Assembly (NCBI GenBank): GCA_020725805.1
Contig: DYEF01000069.1
Span: forward strand, 1-46,366
DNA length: 46,366 nucleotides
Source of the DNA: Bdellovibrio sp.
Lineage (GTDB): Bacteria > Myxococcota > SpSt-1050
Direction: 5' to 3'
Positions 9,285 to 17,572 of the stretch are shown piece after piece (within the stretch, counting starts at the first letter, position 1; each line of letters begins with the position of its first letter). Under the pieces are notes generated by a model. The model was not told where the DNA came from. It saw only the letters and a list, made by a program, of their open reading frames with translations, and did no database searches. The position numbers were made by a program, and so were the translations under genes.

Positions 9285-11753
9285 ATGAAAATTACCGAAT
9301 CAATGAAATCAAGGCTTGTTTGGTACAGCGATTTTATCTTCAGGAACCCGGCGAAAGTCATTCTGGTATTCATCATCCTGACTGCCTTATCAGTCTTCTT
9401 TACGTCAAAACTCAGACTCGTCAGCGATTTTGTTGACCTCCTTCCGGAACATTTCAGGTCGGTATCAGACCTCAAAAAAATTCTCGAACGGGTCGGCGGA
9501 ACCGGAAATCTCTTCATTGCCATAGAATCACCCGATGTCAGAGCCTCCCAGAAATTTGCCGACGATGTTGTAAAACTGCTGAAAGAGAAATATTCGGACA
9601 GATTCAGGTATATCGACTATAAGGTTGATGACATAAAGGAGTTTTACGAAAAGAATGCTGCCCTTTATATGAGTCTTGATGAACTCGAGGATATCTCTGA
9701 CAGACTGCACAGAAAGTTAAATGCCCTGAAGATGAAGAACAATCCCCTATTTGTGGATATCTCCGGTTCGGTTGAAGAGGACTCGAAGATTAAATTCGAT
9801 GACATCGAGGAAAAATACAAGAAGAAGACCAGCTCTTTCGAGAAATATATCGACGGATATTATACGGGTGAAGACGGAAGACTGCTTGCAATCATTGCCA
9901 AACCCACCGGCAAATCGATGGATATGAAGGAGTCCAAGAGACTCCTCAATCAGATCGAAACAGATATTTTGGCGCTCGGCCCTTCAAAGTATCACAGCGA
10001 CCTCAGATTTGCGTTCAGCGGTTCATACAAGATAGGCCTCGAGGAGTATGAGACACTTAAAAAGGATATTTTCGGAACCGCCCTCCTCTGCCTGACACTC
10101 ATAGGGCTCATAATATTTGTTTTCTTCAGAAATATCATTACCGTATTGCTGATAGGTATAAATATTACTTCTGCGGTCTTTTTCACATTTGCCGTGACAT
10201 ACTTTGCAATAGGGTATGTGAATACCGTTACAGCTTTTATGGGAGCAATAATTGCAGGAACGGGGATAAATTACGGCATCATTATGCTTGCGCGGTTTTA
10301 TGAAGAGCGGAGGCTCGGAAACGATATTCAGCAGTCTCTCAGAAATACCATTACCGAGACAATGATCGGTACAATCGGGGCATCAGGGACTACGGCGATT
10401 GCATTCGGGATATTCCTCTTTGCAGAGGTCAGGTCATTTACCCAGTTCGGTTTCATAGGGCTTGTCGGAATATTCTTTGCATGGCTCTTCTCTTATACAC
10501 TCCTTGCCGCAATGCTCGTAATTGTAGAGAATATATTTCCTTCCCGAAAGACAGGAGAGGTATTTTCAAAAGAGTATAAAATAAAATTCCTGTCATATCT
10601 CGACCGCATAAAGGTTCCCTTCCTTCTGGTATGTGTTGTTATTACAGTCATATCACTTGTACTTCTGATAAAATTCATACCGAACGCACTTGAATATGAT
10701 ATGTCCAATCTCAGGACCAAGTCATCTATGGAATCCGGTACAGCAGTGCTTGACCACCGTGTCAGTAAAATTATGGGGACATCTCTCACACCATCAGTGA
10801 TTCTTGCAGAGTCCGTTGAGGAAGGCAGGCTCATATGCGATGCCCTCTACAAGAAGAAGAAGGAACAGGGAGCAAACTACGGAATCAACGACTGTAAATC
10901 GATTCTCTCCTACATACCCGAGGACCAGGATGAAAAACTCGACATAGTTAAGGACATACGCAAACTGCTCAAAGATGATACAATCAGCCTTCTGAATGAA
11001 GAAGACAAAAAAAAGGTCATGGATTTCAAAAAATACCTCAGTCCCGAAAGAGTCGGAATCGAAGACCTGCCCGAGAAAATCAGAAGACAATACACGGATA
11101 AAAACGGCGAAATCGGGAAGTTCGTCTATGTTACACCGGCTGCCGGAAAGAATCTCTGGAATGCCGTAAACCTTTTCAGATTTACAGACACAATAAGGGA
11201 GGTAAAACTCGACAGCGGCAAAATTGTCACCTCGAGCGGAGATTCGATTGTATTTGCAGACCTCTTAAGACTTATCGAGAAGGACGGACCTATCTCGACT
11301 GCCGCATCCCTGATAGGGGTCCTCCTCTTTGTACTGCTCTTACTGAGGTCCCTCAGATATTTCATGCTCGTGTTTTCAGCCTTAATATTCGGAGTAATGT
11401 GGATGCTCGGGGCAATTGCCTTATTCGACATGAAACTCAATTTCTTCAATTTTGTCGTGTTGCCTATGACCTTTGGTGTAGCGGTAGATTACGCATTTAA
11501 TATCGTGCAGCGCTACCGTCAGGAGGGAAAGGGAAGTATCGAGAAGGTAATATCCAGAATAGGCATTGCGGTCCTCCTATGCTCACTCACCACACAGATA
11601 GGTTACGGGGTTTTGCTGACCGGGGATTCCCTTGCGCTGAGAGGATTCGGGAAGATTGCACTCATCGGCGAACTTACCTGCATATTCAATGCCCTGATAG
11701 TCCTTCCCGCCATTATTCTGTTCCTTGAAAGGAAGAGAGATGAAGTTAAGTGA
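9285..11753 (+). CDS. RND-superfamily (MMPL/hopanoid-type) exporter
   Basis: An 822-aa inner-membrane protein with the MMPL/SSD-like RND layout: one N-terminal span (about 26-44), a large periplasmic loop, a five-span block (about 255-420, GAIIAGTGINYGIIMLARFYEE), a second span (about 440-465), a second loop, and a second five-span block (about 665-815, FGVAVDYAFNIVQRYRQEG). This class moves lipids or other hydrophobic molecules using the proton gradient. It starts 20 bp after the FHA-TPR gene, and its end overlaps the start of pgpA, so it belongs to the same operon. The substrate is unknown; the pairing with a phospholipid enzyme makes lipid or lipid-linked cargo attractive, as inference. 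Confidence 0.88.
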   Translation: MKITESMKSRLVWYSDFIFRNPAKVILVFIILTALSVFFTSKLRLVSDFVDLLPEHFRSVSDLKKILERVGGTGNLFIAIESPDVRASQKFADDVVKLLKEKYSDRFRYIDYKVDDIKEFYEKNAALYMSLDELEDISDRLHRKLNALKMKNNPLFVDISGSVEEDSKIKFDDIEEKYKKKTSSFEKYIDGYYTGEDGRLLAIIAKPTGKSMDMKESKRLLNQIETDILALGPSKYHSDLRFAFSGSYKIGLEEYETLKKDIFGTALLCLTLIGLIIFVFFRNIITVLLIGINITSAVFFTFAVTYFAIGYVNTVTAFMGAIIAGTGINYGIIMLARFYEERRLGNDIQQSLRNTITETMIGTIGASGTTAIAFGIFLFAEVRSFTQFGFIGLVGIFFAWLFSYTLLAAMLVIVENIFPSRKTGEVFSKEYKIKFLSYLDRIKVPFLLVCVVITVISLVLLIKFIPNALEYDMSNLRTKSSMESGTAVLDHRVSKIMGTSLTPSVILAESVEEGRLICDALYKKKKEQGANYGINDCKSILSYIPEDQDEKLDIVKDIRKLLKDDTISLLNEEDKKKVMDFKKYLSPERVGIEDLPEKIRRQYTDKNGEIGKFVYVTPAAGKNLWNAVNLFRFTDTIREVKLDSGKIVTSSGDSIVFADLLRLIEKDGPISTAASLIGVLLFVLLLLRSLRYFMLVFSALIFGVMWMLGAIALFDMKLNFFNFVVLPMTFGVAVDYAFNIVQRYRQEGKGSIEKVISRIGIAVLLCSLTTQIGYGVLLTGDSLALRGFGKIALIGELTCIFNALIVLPAIILFLERKRDEVK

Positions 11754-12213
11754 ACGAACCGCTCTATTATTTGCAACCGGTTTCGGGACCGGTTATTCAC
11801 CTGTAGCACCGGGGACCGCAGGCTCACTTCTGGCAGTGCCGGTTTTTCTGGGACTGTCATACCTAAACATTTATCTTTATCTTCTGACTCTCACTGTAAT
11901 CTTTTTCATCGGGATATGGGCATCGGCATTTACAGGCGAACATTACAATGACGCCGATTCACCCAGAATCGTAATAGATGAAATACTCGGAATTCTTATA
12001 ACATACATCCCCTTATATTTTTACGACAAAACCCCGATAAATCTTGCAGCGGGATTCATACTGTTCAGACTCTTCGATATCCTGAAACCCTTTCCGGCGA
12101 ACCGGGCAAACAAAATCAAAAAACCCCTCTATGTCCTTCTAGACGATATCATTGCAGCAGTCTATGCGGCAGCAGTGATTATCATACTCAATTTATTTAT
12201 CATCCGATACTGA
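11740..12213 (+). CDS. pgpA: Phosphatidylglycerophosphatase A
   Basis: A 157-aa polytopic membrane enzyme of the PgpA family that dephosphorylates phosphatidylglycerol phosphate to phosphatidylglycerol. Family marks are the N-terminal ATGFGTGYSPVAPGTAGSL, the IVIDEILG motif with acidic residues, and the FRLFDILKPFP segment, ending in LLDDIIAAVYA. I start it at the ATG at 11740, preceded by AAGGAAGAG, rather than at an in-frame TTG at 11725. The 14-bp overlap with the upstream RND gene implies translational coupling. A weak 6-bp hairpin (CTGATT-TTAC-AATCAG, 12210-12225) spans its stop but lacks a U-tract, so a terminator is not claimed. It ends convergently with a sensor kinase gene. Confidence 0.92.
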   Translation: MKLSERTALLFATGFGTGYSPVAPGTAGSLLAVPVFLGLSYLNIYLYLLTLTVIFFIGIWASAFTGEHYNDADSPRIVIDEILGILITYIPLYFYDKTPINLAAGFILFRLFDILKPFPANRANKIKKPLYVLLDDIIAAVYAAAVIIILNLFIIRY

Positions 12214-12288
12214 TTTTACAATCAGGCTGTCAAACAAGAAAAACCGGTATAAAACTGTAATATAAAAAAGAACGGATTTCGGGAAAAA

Positions 12289-13851
12289 TCACTTCTTCTC
12301 TTTATCCCCGAAGATGAAATTTCGTACCTCTTTCATCAGTACTTCCCTCGCGACAGGTTTACGGATGAATACGGAGTTGTCAAAATTCATTATCTCTCCG
12401 CTCTCGTCCGAAAAGCCCGAAATAAAGACCACCTTGAGATTTGCATACTGCTTCCTGATCTCACGGGCAAGCTCAAGACCGTTCATCTTCGGCATAATAA
12501 CATCAGTAACAAGGGCTACAAGGTCAGAAGGTTTCTTTCTCTGCAACATAACAAGGGCACCCAGTCCATCTATGGCATCTATCACACTGAATCCCTCTTC
12601 ACCGAATATTCTTAAGAGTACATTCTTGACATCCTCATCATCCTCAACTATCAGGACAGTCCCTCTGGGAACCGGCAAATATTCGGATGCCCTCGGGAGA
12701 AGAATCTCCTTCGAATCCTTCTTATAAACCGGCAGATAAATCATAAATTTTGTCCCCGAACCTTTGCTGCTTACAACGTCTATAATTCCGTTATGCTCCC
12801 AGATAATGCCAAAACTTACAGAGAGCCCCAGACTGGCACCCTGCCAGACTCCCGATTCTGAATAATAAGGTTCGAATATATGCTCGAGTAACTCCGGGGA
12901 TATCCCTTTATCAGAACCGCTAACTTCTATCATTAAATATTCACCCTCCTTCAAACCTCCTGCCTTCCTTAAATTATTTCCATCGTCAAGAGACAACACA
13001 TCAGTCCTAATATTAATGACGCCCCCATCCGTTCTATCCTTCAGAAAGAGAACAATATGACGAAATGCCTCTGACAGAAGATGCTCATCACCTTTTACTT
13101 CTTTTGAAACCCCTGATCTTTCAATATTCATCTCCACATTGTATCCGGTAAGGCGTTTGACATTATTAACAATAGTCTGCACAAGCGAATTAATTTCAAA
13201 TATTCCGGAATTCATAACGCTTGCACTCGCCACCATCAGAAGATTCTGTATGAGGTCCTGTCCCTTCCTCACGGTCTGAATAATATGTTCGATATCCTCT
13301 CTCTGCCGCTGCGATAATCCCTTTTCATCAGAGAGAAATACGGCGGTGTTAATAATAACCATCAGCATATTATTGACCGAATGAGATACATTTCCGGCAA
13401 ATCTCTTTATCATCTCAAATTTTTTGATATTTTCCCTTAAAAGCCTGTATCTGTTTTCCTCCTTCACAAATCTGGCATCATTGAGCTCGTCTATTACAAC
13501 ATTATAGAGTCTTTCGAGGTCTTTTCTTTTTACATAATTGTTTAGTCCGTCTTTCATCAAATAAACAAGTTCTTCAGGTCCGATTCTCTCCGAGAGCAGA
13601 ATAGTACGTGTAAATGTCTTACAATCTGTAATACAACGCAGTATTTCGGAAATATCAAATCCGGTATTATCATCGTCAATGAATATTATATCCCACAGCT
13701 TTTCATTTAAAGACTGACAAAGCTTATCTTTATCCGTTATCTGCCTGAAAACGGGATATATGAATTTTTTTTCAAAATAAGTCTGAATGTCATTGAGGTA
13801 ACCTGTATCATTGCCGCAGAAAAGGTATTCAAAACTTTTTATCTGCTGCAT
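12289..13851 (-). CDS. Hybrid histidine kinase, REC-like / HisKA / HATPase / REC
   Basis: A 520-aa soluble signalling protein. Residues 1-125 resemble a receiver domain with an acidic cluster at IDDD (58-61). The dimerisation helix carries FAGNVSHSVNNML (phospho-acceptor His157). The ATPase region runs about 215-376, with SDKGIS (313-318) in place of a normal DxGxG and a G2 region GASLGLSVSFGI (338-349). Residues 397-515 form a canonical receiver (DD404-405, acceptor Asp450, Lys498). The N-box is unusual: EAFRHIVLFLKD has neither of the expected asparagines, so Mg-ATP binding may be lost. No membrane span is visible. There is no partner output regulator next to it. It is convergent with pgpA, and its promoter must lie in the adjacent 13.85-14.3 kb gap. 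Confidence 0.85.
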   Translation of the reverse strand: MQQIKSFEYLFCGNDTGYLNDIQTYFEKKFIYPVFRQITDKDKLCQSLNEKLWDIIFIDDDNTGFDISEILRCITDCKTFTRTILLSERIGPEELVYLMKDGLNNYVKRKDLERLYNVVIDELNDARFVKEENRYRLLRENIKKFEMIKRFAGNVSHSVNNMLMVIINTAVFLSDEKGLSQRQREDIEHIIQTVRKGQDLIQNLLMVASASVMNSGIFEINSLVQTIVNNVKRLTGYNVEMNIERSGVSKEVKGDEHLLSEAFRHIVLFLKDRTDGGVINIRTDVLSLDDGNNLRKAGGLKEGEYLMIEVSGSDKGISPELLEHIFEPYYSESGVWQGASLGLSVSFGIIWEHNGIIDVVSSKGSGTKFMIYLPVYKKDSKEILLPRASEYLPVPRGTVLIVEDDEDVKNVLLRIFGEEGFSVIDAIDGLGALVMLQRKKPSDLVALVTDVIMPKMNGLELAREIRKQYANLKVVFISGFSDESGEIMNFDNSVFIRKPVAREVLMKEVRNFIFGDKEKK

Positions 13852-14076
13852 TCATAACTCCCGAAAAAGCAATTCCTGAGAATAATACACAAAAATCCTG
13901 TTTGTGTTACAAGATTTTGGTAAATTTTTACATACAGGCTGCATTTCTGTTGAGTACTGATTCATAATCTTACACAAAAATTACATATGTCAAGTTATTT
14001 TCTCTCTCATAAAAACCATATATTACATTACACCACATTATAGAACTTTAAAAAAGGAAATAAGCAATTAGTTTTA

Positions 14077-14107
14077 TAAATAATCTATAAATAATCTAAC
14101 TGGCACC
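14077..14107. repeat. 11-bp tandem duplication followed by AACTGGCACC
   Basis: TAAATAATCTA occurs at 14077-14087 and again at 14088-14098, and the word AACTGGCACC starts on the last base. The same word follows another duplication about 175 bp away and resembles the CCTGGCAC repeats at the left end of the window. Confidence 0.8.
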
Positions 14108-14261
14108 AATAAATAAAAAGACAGATCCGACAGGCCATCAGGAATTATGATAACTTTCAAACCCCACTTCCGAGAAAAATCTACAGAATATCAATTAGTT
14201 AACACAAAAACTGGTCACGGGTTTATATTAATATATAGCTGGAACCTTAATTACGGTATAA

Positions 14262-14291
14262 GAGAATGTGTGAGAATGTGTAACTGGCACC
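14262..14291. repeat. 10-bp tandem duplication followed by AACTGGCACC
   Basis: GAGAATGTGT is repeated exactly at 14262-14271 and 14272-14281 and is followed at once by AACTGGCACC (14282-14291), the same decamer as at 14098-14107. Confidence 0.8.
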
Positions 14292-14337
14292 TTTGACAGC
14301 AATTCCCCGTATTATTAGGATCTGATAGCACACCTTA

Positions 14338-14373
14338 AAAAGAAAAAAGCCTGCCCTTAAATCAGGCAGGCTT
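14338..14373 (-). terminator. Rho-independent terminator of ald
   Basis: A perfect 9-bp stem (AAGCCTGCC at 14347-14355 pairing with GGCAGGCTT at 14365-14373) with a 9-base loop is followed, read on the minus strand, by TTTTTTCTTTTT. It sits 31 bp after the alanine dehydrogenase stop and closes the operon. Confidence 0.92.
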
Positions 14374-14403
14374 CCTAATTAATCTTACGTAACTGGTGTT
14401 GTA

Positions 14404-15516
14404 TTACATTACATCTTTGAGCGGAGTATACTGTAACCCGAGTGAGTCTGCAACCGCCTTATAAACAAGGGCACCTTTGTAGCAGTTAATACCGAGTTCA
14501 AGCGGTTTATACTTCTTTGCTGCCTTTTCGACTCCAAGGTTGGCAAGGATTACTCCCCAGTTTGTCGTTGCATTGGTCAATGCAAAGGTCGAGGTCCTTG
14601 CCACTGCACCCGGCATATTTGCAACACAGTAATGGACCACGCCGTGTTTCTTGAAAGTCGGGTTCTCGTGGGTTGTAGGCTTTACTGTCTCGATACATCC
14701 GCCCTGATCCACGGCCACATCAACTATTACGGACCCTTCACTCATCTTCTTAACCATCGATTCAGGTACAAGTATCGGTGCCCTGGCTCCGGCAACCAGA
14801 ACCGCACCAATTACGAGATCGGAAGAGAGGACCGATTCTTCGATATTTGTTGAGTTGGAATAGAGTGTCTGGACTCTTGCACCGAATATATCGTCCAGAT
14901 ATACAAGTCTCATCAGGTTCGTATCCAGAATCGTAACCTCTGCACCAAGTCCTATAGCCATTTTTGCTGCATTGGTACCGACTGTCCCGCCGCCTATTAT
15001 TGTAACCTTTGCCTTCTTCACGCCCGGGACACCACCCAGCAGAACTCCCTTACCTTCGTGCTCTTTCTGGAGTGACAATGCACCGACCTGAATAGACATT
15101 CTGCCGGCTATCTCACTCATTGGTCTCAAAAGAGGCAGACTGTGGTCTTCAAGCTCTATTGTCTCATAAGCAACTGCTATCACCTTTGATTTAAGCAATG
15201 CCTTCGTAAGTGTCGGTTCGGCAGCAAGGTGAAAATAGGTATAAATCAAAAGACCTTCCCTGAAGAATTTGTATTCACTCTCCTGAGGTTCCTTGACCTT
15301 AACAATCATCTCTGCCTTCTCCCAGACTTCCTTTGCCGTATCAAGGATCTTTGCACCGGCTGCGACATACTGCTCATCGGATATACCGCTTCCCTCTCCG
15401 GCACCTTTCTGAACAAATACCTTGTGTCCTGCCTCTACAAACTGCTTTACACCCGCAGGCACCATTCCCACTCTGAATTCCTTTACCTTAATTTCCTTCG
15501 GTACTCCTATTATCAT
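14404..15516 (-). CDS. ald: Alanine dehydrogenase
   Basis: A 370-aa NAD-dependent enzyme that interconverts L-alanine and pyruvate plus ammonia in the cytosol. Length and motifs are those of the family: start [20 protein letters not shown] with substrate Arg15, Lys75 in VKVKEP, His96 in YTYFHLAAE, the NAD-binding GGGTVG (175-180), and catalytic Asp270 in DVAVDQGG. It is the last gene of a minus-strand run after a sodium:solute symporter and a 73-aa membrane protein, 58 bp downstream of the latter. The set suggests uptake of a small substrate such as alanine and its deamination, which is inference. A strong terminator follows. Confidence 0.96.
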   Translation of the reverse strand: MIIGVPKEIKVKEFRVGMVPAGVKQFVEAGHKVFVQKGAGEGSGISDEQYVAAGAKILDTAKEVWEKAEMIVKVKEPQESEYKFFREGLLIYTYFHLAAEPTLTKALLKSKVIAVAYETIELEDHSLPLLRPMSEIAGRMSIQVGALSLQKEHEGKGVLLGGVPGVKKAKVTIIGGGTVGTNAAKMAIGLGAEVTILDTNLMRLVYLDDIFGARVQTLYSNSTNIEESVLSSDLVIGAVLVAGARAPILVPESMVKKMSEGSVIVDVAVDQGGCIETVKPTTHENPTFKKHGVVHYCVANMPGAVARTSTFALTNATTNWGVILANLGVEKAAKKYKPLELGINCYKGALVYKAVADSLGLQYTPLKDVM

Positions 15517-15574
15517 TGATACCTCCTTTGAAATAGGCGAAAAAAGATAAGCACACTAAAAAATCAGAGTCAAC

Positions 15575-15796
15575 CTAATTAGATTCTTTTTTAATTCTGC
15601 CCAAAAACATAAAGATAACCCCCACAACCAGCATAATAATACCCCACCACAGGTTGGGATTCGTCCATTTAGCCGCATAGCTTTGGGGTGGATTTATAAG
15701 GTAGTAAATACCGGCTCCTGTTACCAGAATACCGTAAATAAGCATCATAATTCCTACCCAGAACCAGACCGGAATCATCTGTTTTGTATTTTCCAT
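15575..15796 (-). CDS. 73-aa two-span membrane protein, probable symporter accessory
   Basis: A small protein with two clear hydrophobic segments (about 9-32, VWFWVGIMMLIYGILVTGAGIY minus the ends, and 48-67, LWWGIIMLVVGVIFMFLG) joined by a polar, Pro- and Trp-containing loop. It begins 8 bp after the sodium:solute symporter stop, so the two are almost certainly co-translated. Small membrane subunits accompany several secondary transporters, and this is the most likely role. I do not recognise a named family. Confidence 0.72.
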   Translation of the reverse strand: MENTKQMIPVWFWVGIMMLIYGILVTGAGIYYLINPPQSYAAKWTNPNLWWGIIMLVVGVIFMFLGRIKKESN

Positions 15797-15804
15797 AAAT
15801 CACC

Positions 15805-17499
15805 TCACCAGAAATAAATGTTAAGGAAAATAAGAACAGCCAGTGATACAACAGCCCATGTAAGTGGTCTCTTGTAGAGCGGCACTTTCTCCAGATCGGG
15901 GTCAGGAGTCAGACCTTTTACCAGCCCCTGAAGTTCCTCATCACTCTTTGGTTTTGTGAAGAGTGAAATTACAATCGTCAGAATAAAGCAGACAATCCAC
16001 GCCCAGGCCGCCTGCCAGAGATTCAGGGTCATATCAGAGGGAACCTGAGGGCACAAAGCCTTTGAGGAAGGCATAAATGTAAGGTAATAATACCATTCAC
16101 AGGAGAACCACTTGAACTTGAATGCCAGAAAGAGCGAAAATGAGGCGAGCATACCCGCTATGAGTCCCCAGAATGCACCCGCCGAAGTTGTCCTCTTCCA
16201 GAACATACCGAGCAGCATAGTTGCAAATAGCGGTGCATTTACCCAGCTGAATATTGCCTGAATATAATCCATAATCGTCGGGAAAGACTTGGCTACATAT
16301 GCGGTTACGACACTCAGCAGAATCCCTACAATAGTAATGAGTCTTCCTACGAATACCAGATGACTGTCAGTTGCATCCTTCTTTATTGCTGCCTTGTAGA
16401 TATCGTATGTAAAGACTGTATTGAATGCGGAGGTATTCCCTGCCTGCCCTGCCATAAAACCGGCAAGCAGTGCCGTTATCCCGAGACCAACCAGCCCCGA
16501 CGGATAATATCTCGCAATCAGAAGCGGCAATGCCGAATCGGCATTAGTGATATTCCCTGCAGCATCCCTTTCAAGAGCGAGATTCCCTGCTGCCGTGAGC
16601 TTGTATGCCACAAGACCTGCAACGACCACAATGAAAGGGAGCGCCATTTTAAAGAATGATGCAACTATAGGTGTAAGACGCGCTGTCTGAAGATTCTTGG
16701 CCGTAAATGCCCTCTGGACAATCAGAAAGTCTGTGGTCCAGTAACCAAAAGAGAGAACAAACCCAAGACCTATCGCAATTCCGTACCAGGTCACTCCCAT
16801 CGGGTTATTACCCGGATTTCCGGCCGTTGCCCAGAGTGAGGTCATTCTCTCCGGAAGCCCTTCAAAGAGACCACCGAAGCCTCCCACATCGATAATTCCG
16901 AGAATCGAGACAAGAAAGAGTCCGAACCAGATCAGAAAGAACTGCAATGTCTCAGTCAAAATCGCAGAAAGCAATCCTCCGAGTGCAATATAGGAAGCGA
17001 CGGCGGCTGCCGAGACCCACATACATAGATCCCAGTTCCAGCCGAGTATTGTATGGAATACCAGTGCCATAAGATACAGATTTATACCGGACATCAGAAC
17101 GGTCATAACCGCAAACGAGACGGCATTCAGCAATCTCGTCTTTTCATCAAATCTCAGAAGGAGATATCCCGGAATAGAGTGTATTCTTGAAGAGTAGTAA
17201 AACGGCATCATATAAAGACCAAGAAATATCATTGCAGGAATTGCACCAATCCAGTAGAAATGAGAGACAAACATCCCGTATTTAACTGTTCCGCCTGTCC
17301 ATCCCAGAATCTCGAGTGCCCCCAGATTTGCAGAGACAAATGCTATCGAGCATACCCATATCGAATTCCTTCGCCCTGCCAGAAAGAAGTCCTCCTTGGT
17401 GTCCGCAAACTTCTTCAGATACCACCCGAGACCTATCACAAAACCAAAGTAGAGAATAATAATTACCCAGTCCAGAAGACTAAGATGAATCACTTCCAT
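15805..17499 (-). CDS. Sodium:solute symporter (SSS family)
   Basis: A 564-aa inner-membrane transporter with about 14 hydrophobic segments. The N-terminus (DWVIIILYFGFVIGLGWYLK, then TKEDFFLAGRR) and the adjacent SANLGALEILGWTGG segment are typical of the SGLT-like branch of the SSS family, as is the later GLLSAILTETLQFFLIWFG. It should couple solute uptake to sodium entry. The substrate is not evident: the branch carries sugars or organic acids, while the downstream ald gene suggests an amino acid. It is 73 bp after the beta-barrel gene upstream, so it may be transcribed with the GH5-like pair. Confidence 0.9.
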   Translation of the reverse strand: MEVIHLSLLDWVIIILYFGFVIGLGWYLKKFADTKEDFFLAGRRNSIWVCSIAFVSANLGALEILGWTGGTVKYGMFVSHFYWIGAIPAMIFLGLYMMPFYYSSRIHSIPGYLLLRFDEKTRLLNAVSFAVMTVLMSGINLYLMALVFHTILGWNWDLCMWVSAAAVASYIALGGLLSAILTETLQFFLIWFGLFLVSILGIIDVGGFGGLFEGLPERMTSLWATAGNPGNNPMGVTWYGIAIGLGFVLSFGYWTTDFLIVQRAFTAKNLQTARLTPIVASFFKMALPFIVVVAGLVAYKLTAAGNLALERDAAGNITNADSALPLLIARYYPSGLVGLGITALLAGFMAGQAGNTSAFNTVFTYDIYKAAIKKDATDSHLVFVGRLITIVGILLSVVTAYVAKSFPTIMDYIQAIFSWVNAPLFATMLLGMFWKRTTSAGAFWGLIAGMLASFSLFLAFKFKWFSCEWYYYLTFMPSSKALCPQVPSDMTLNLWQAAWAWIVCFILTIVISLFTKPKSDEELQGLVKGLTPDPDLEKVPLYKRPLTWAVVSLAVLIFLNIYFW

Positions 17500-17572
17500 A
17501 AAAACTCCTTTCTCAAAAGAGAGTCAAAAAACCAAATATAAAAAATCAAATCAGCATTTGTCAGAAAAAATC

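Larger units (their letters stand above)
13852..14337. other. AT-rich intergenic region with short repeats
   Basis: No convincing gene. It lies between the start of the hybrid kinase gene and the terminator of alanine dehydrogenase, so it should hold the kinase promoter, though I cannot fix one. It contains two copies of AACTGGCACC (14098-14107 and 14282-14291), each directly preceded by a perfect tandem duplication (listed separately). A 49-codon open frame at 14147-14296 has no recognisable product. Confidence 0.6.

Noticed and set aside
12210-12225. Hairpin CTGATT-TTAC-AATCAG at the pgpA stop as a terminator.
   Set aside because: The stem is AT-rich and short, and no T-run follows on the plus strand.
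14147-14296. A 49-codon plus-strand frame beginning MITFKPHFREK.
   Set aside because: It has a weak AGGA upstream but runs through the tandem duplication and the AACTGGCACC word, so it looks accidental.
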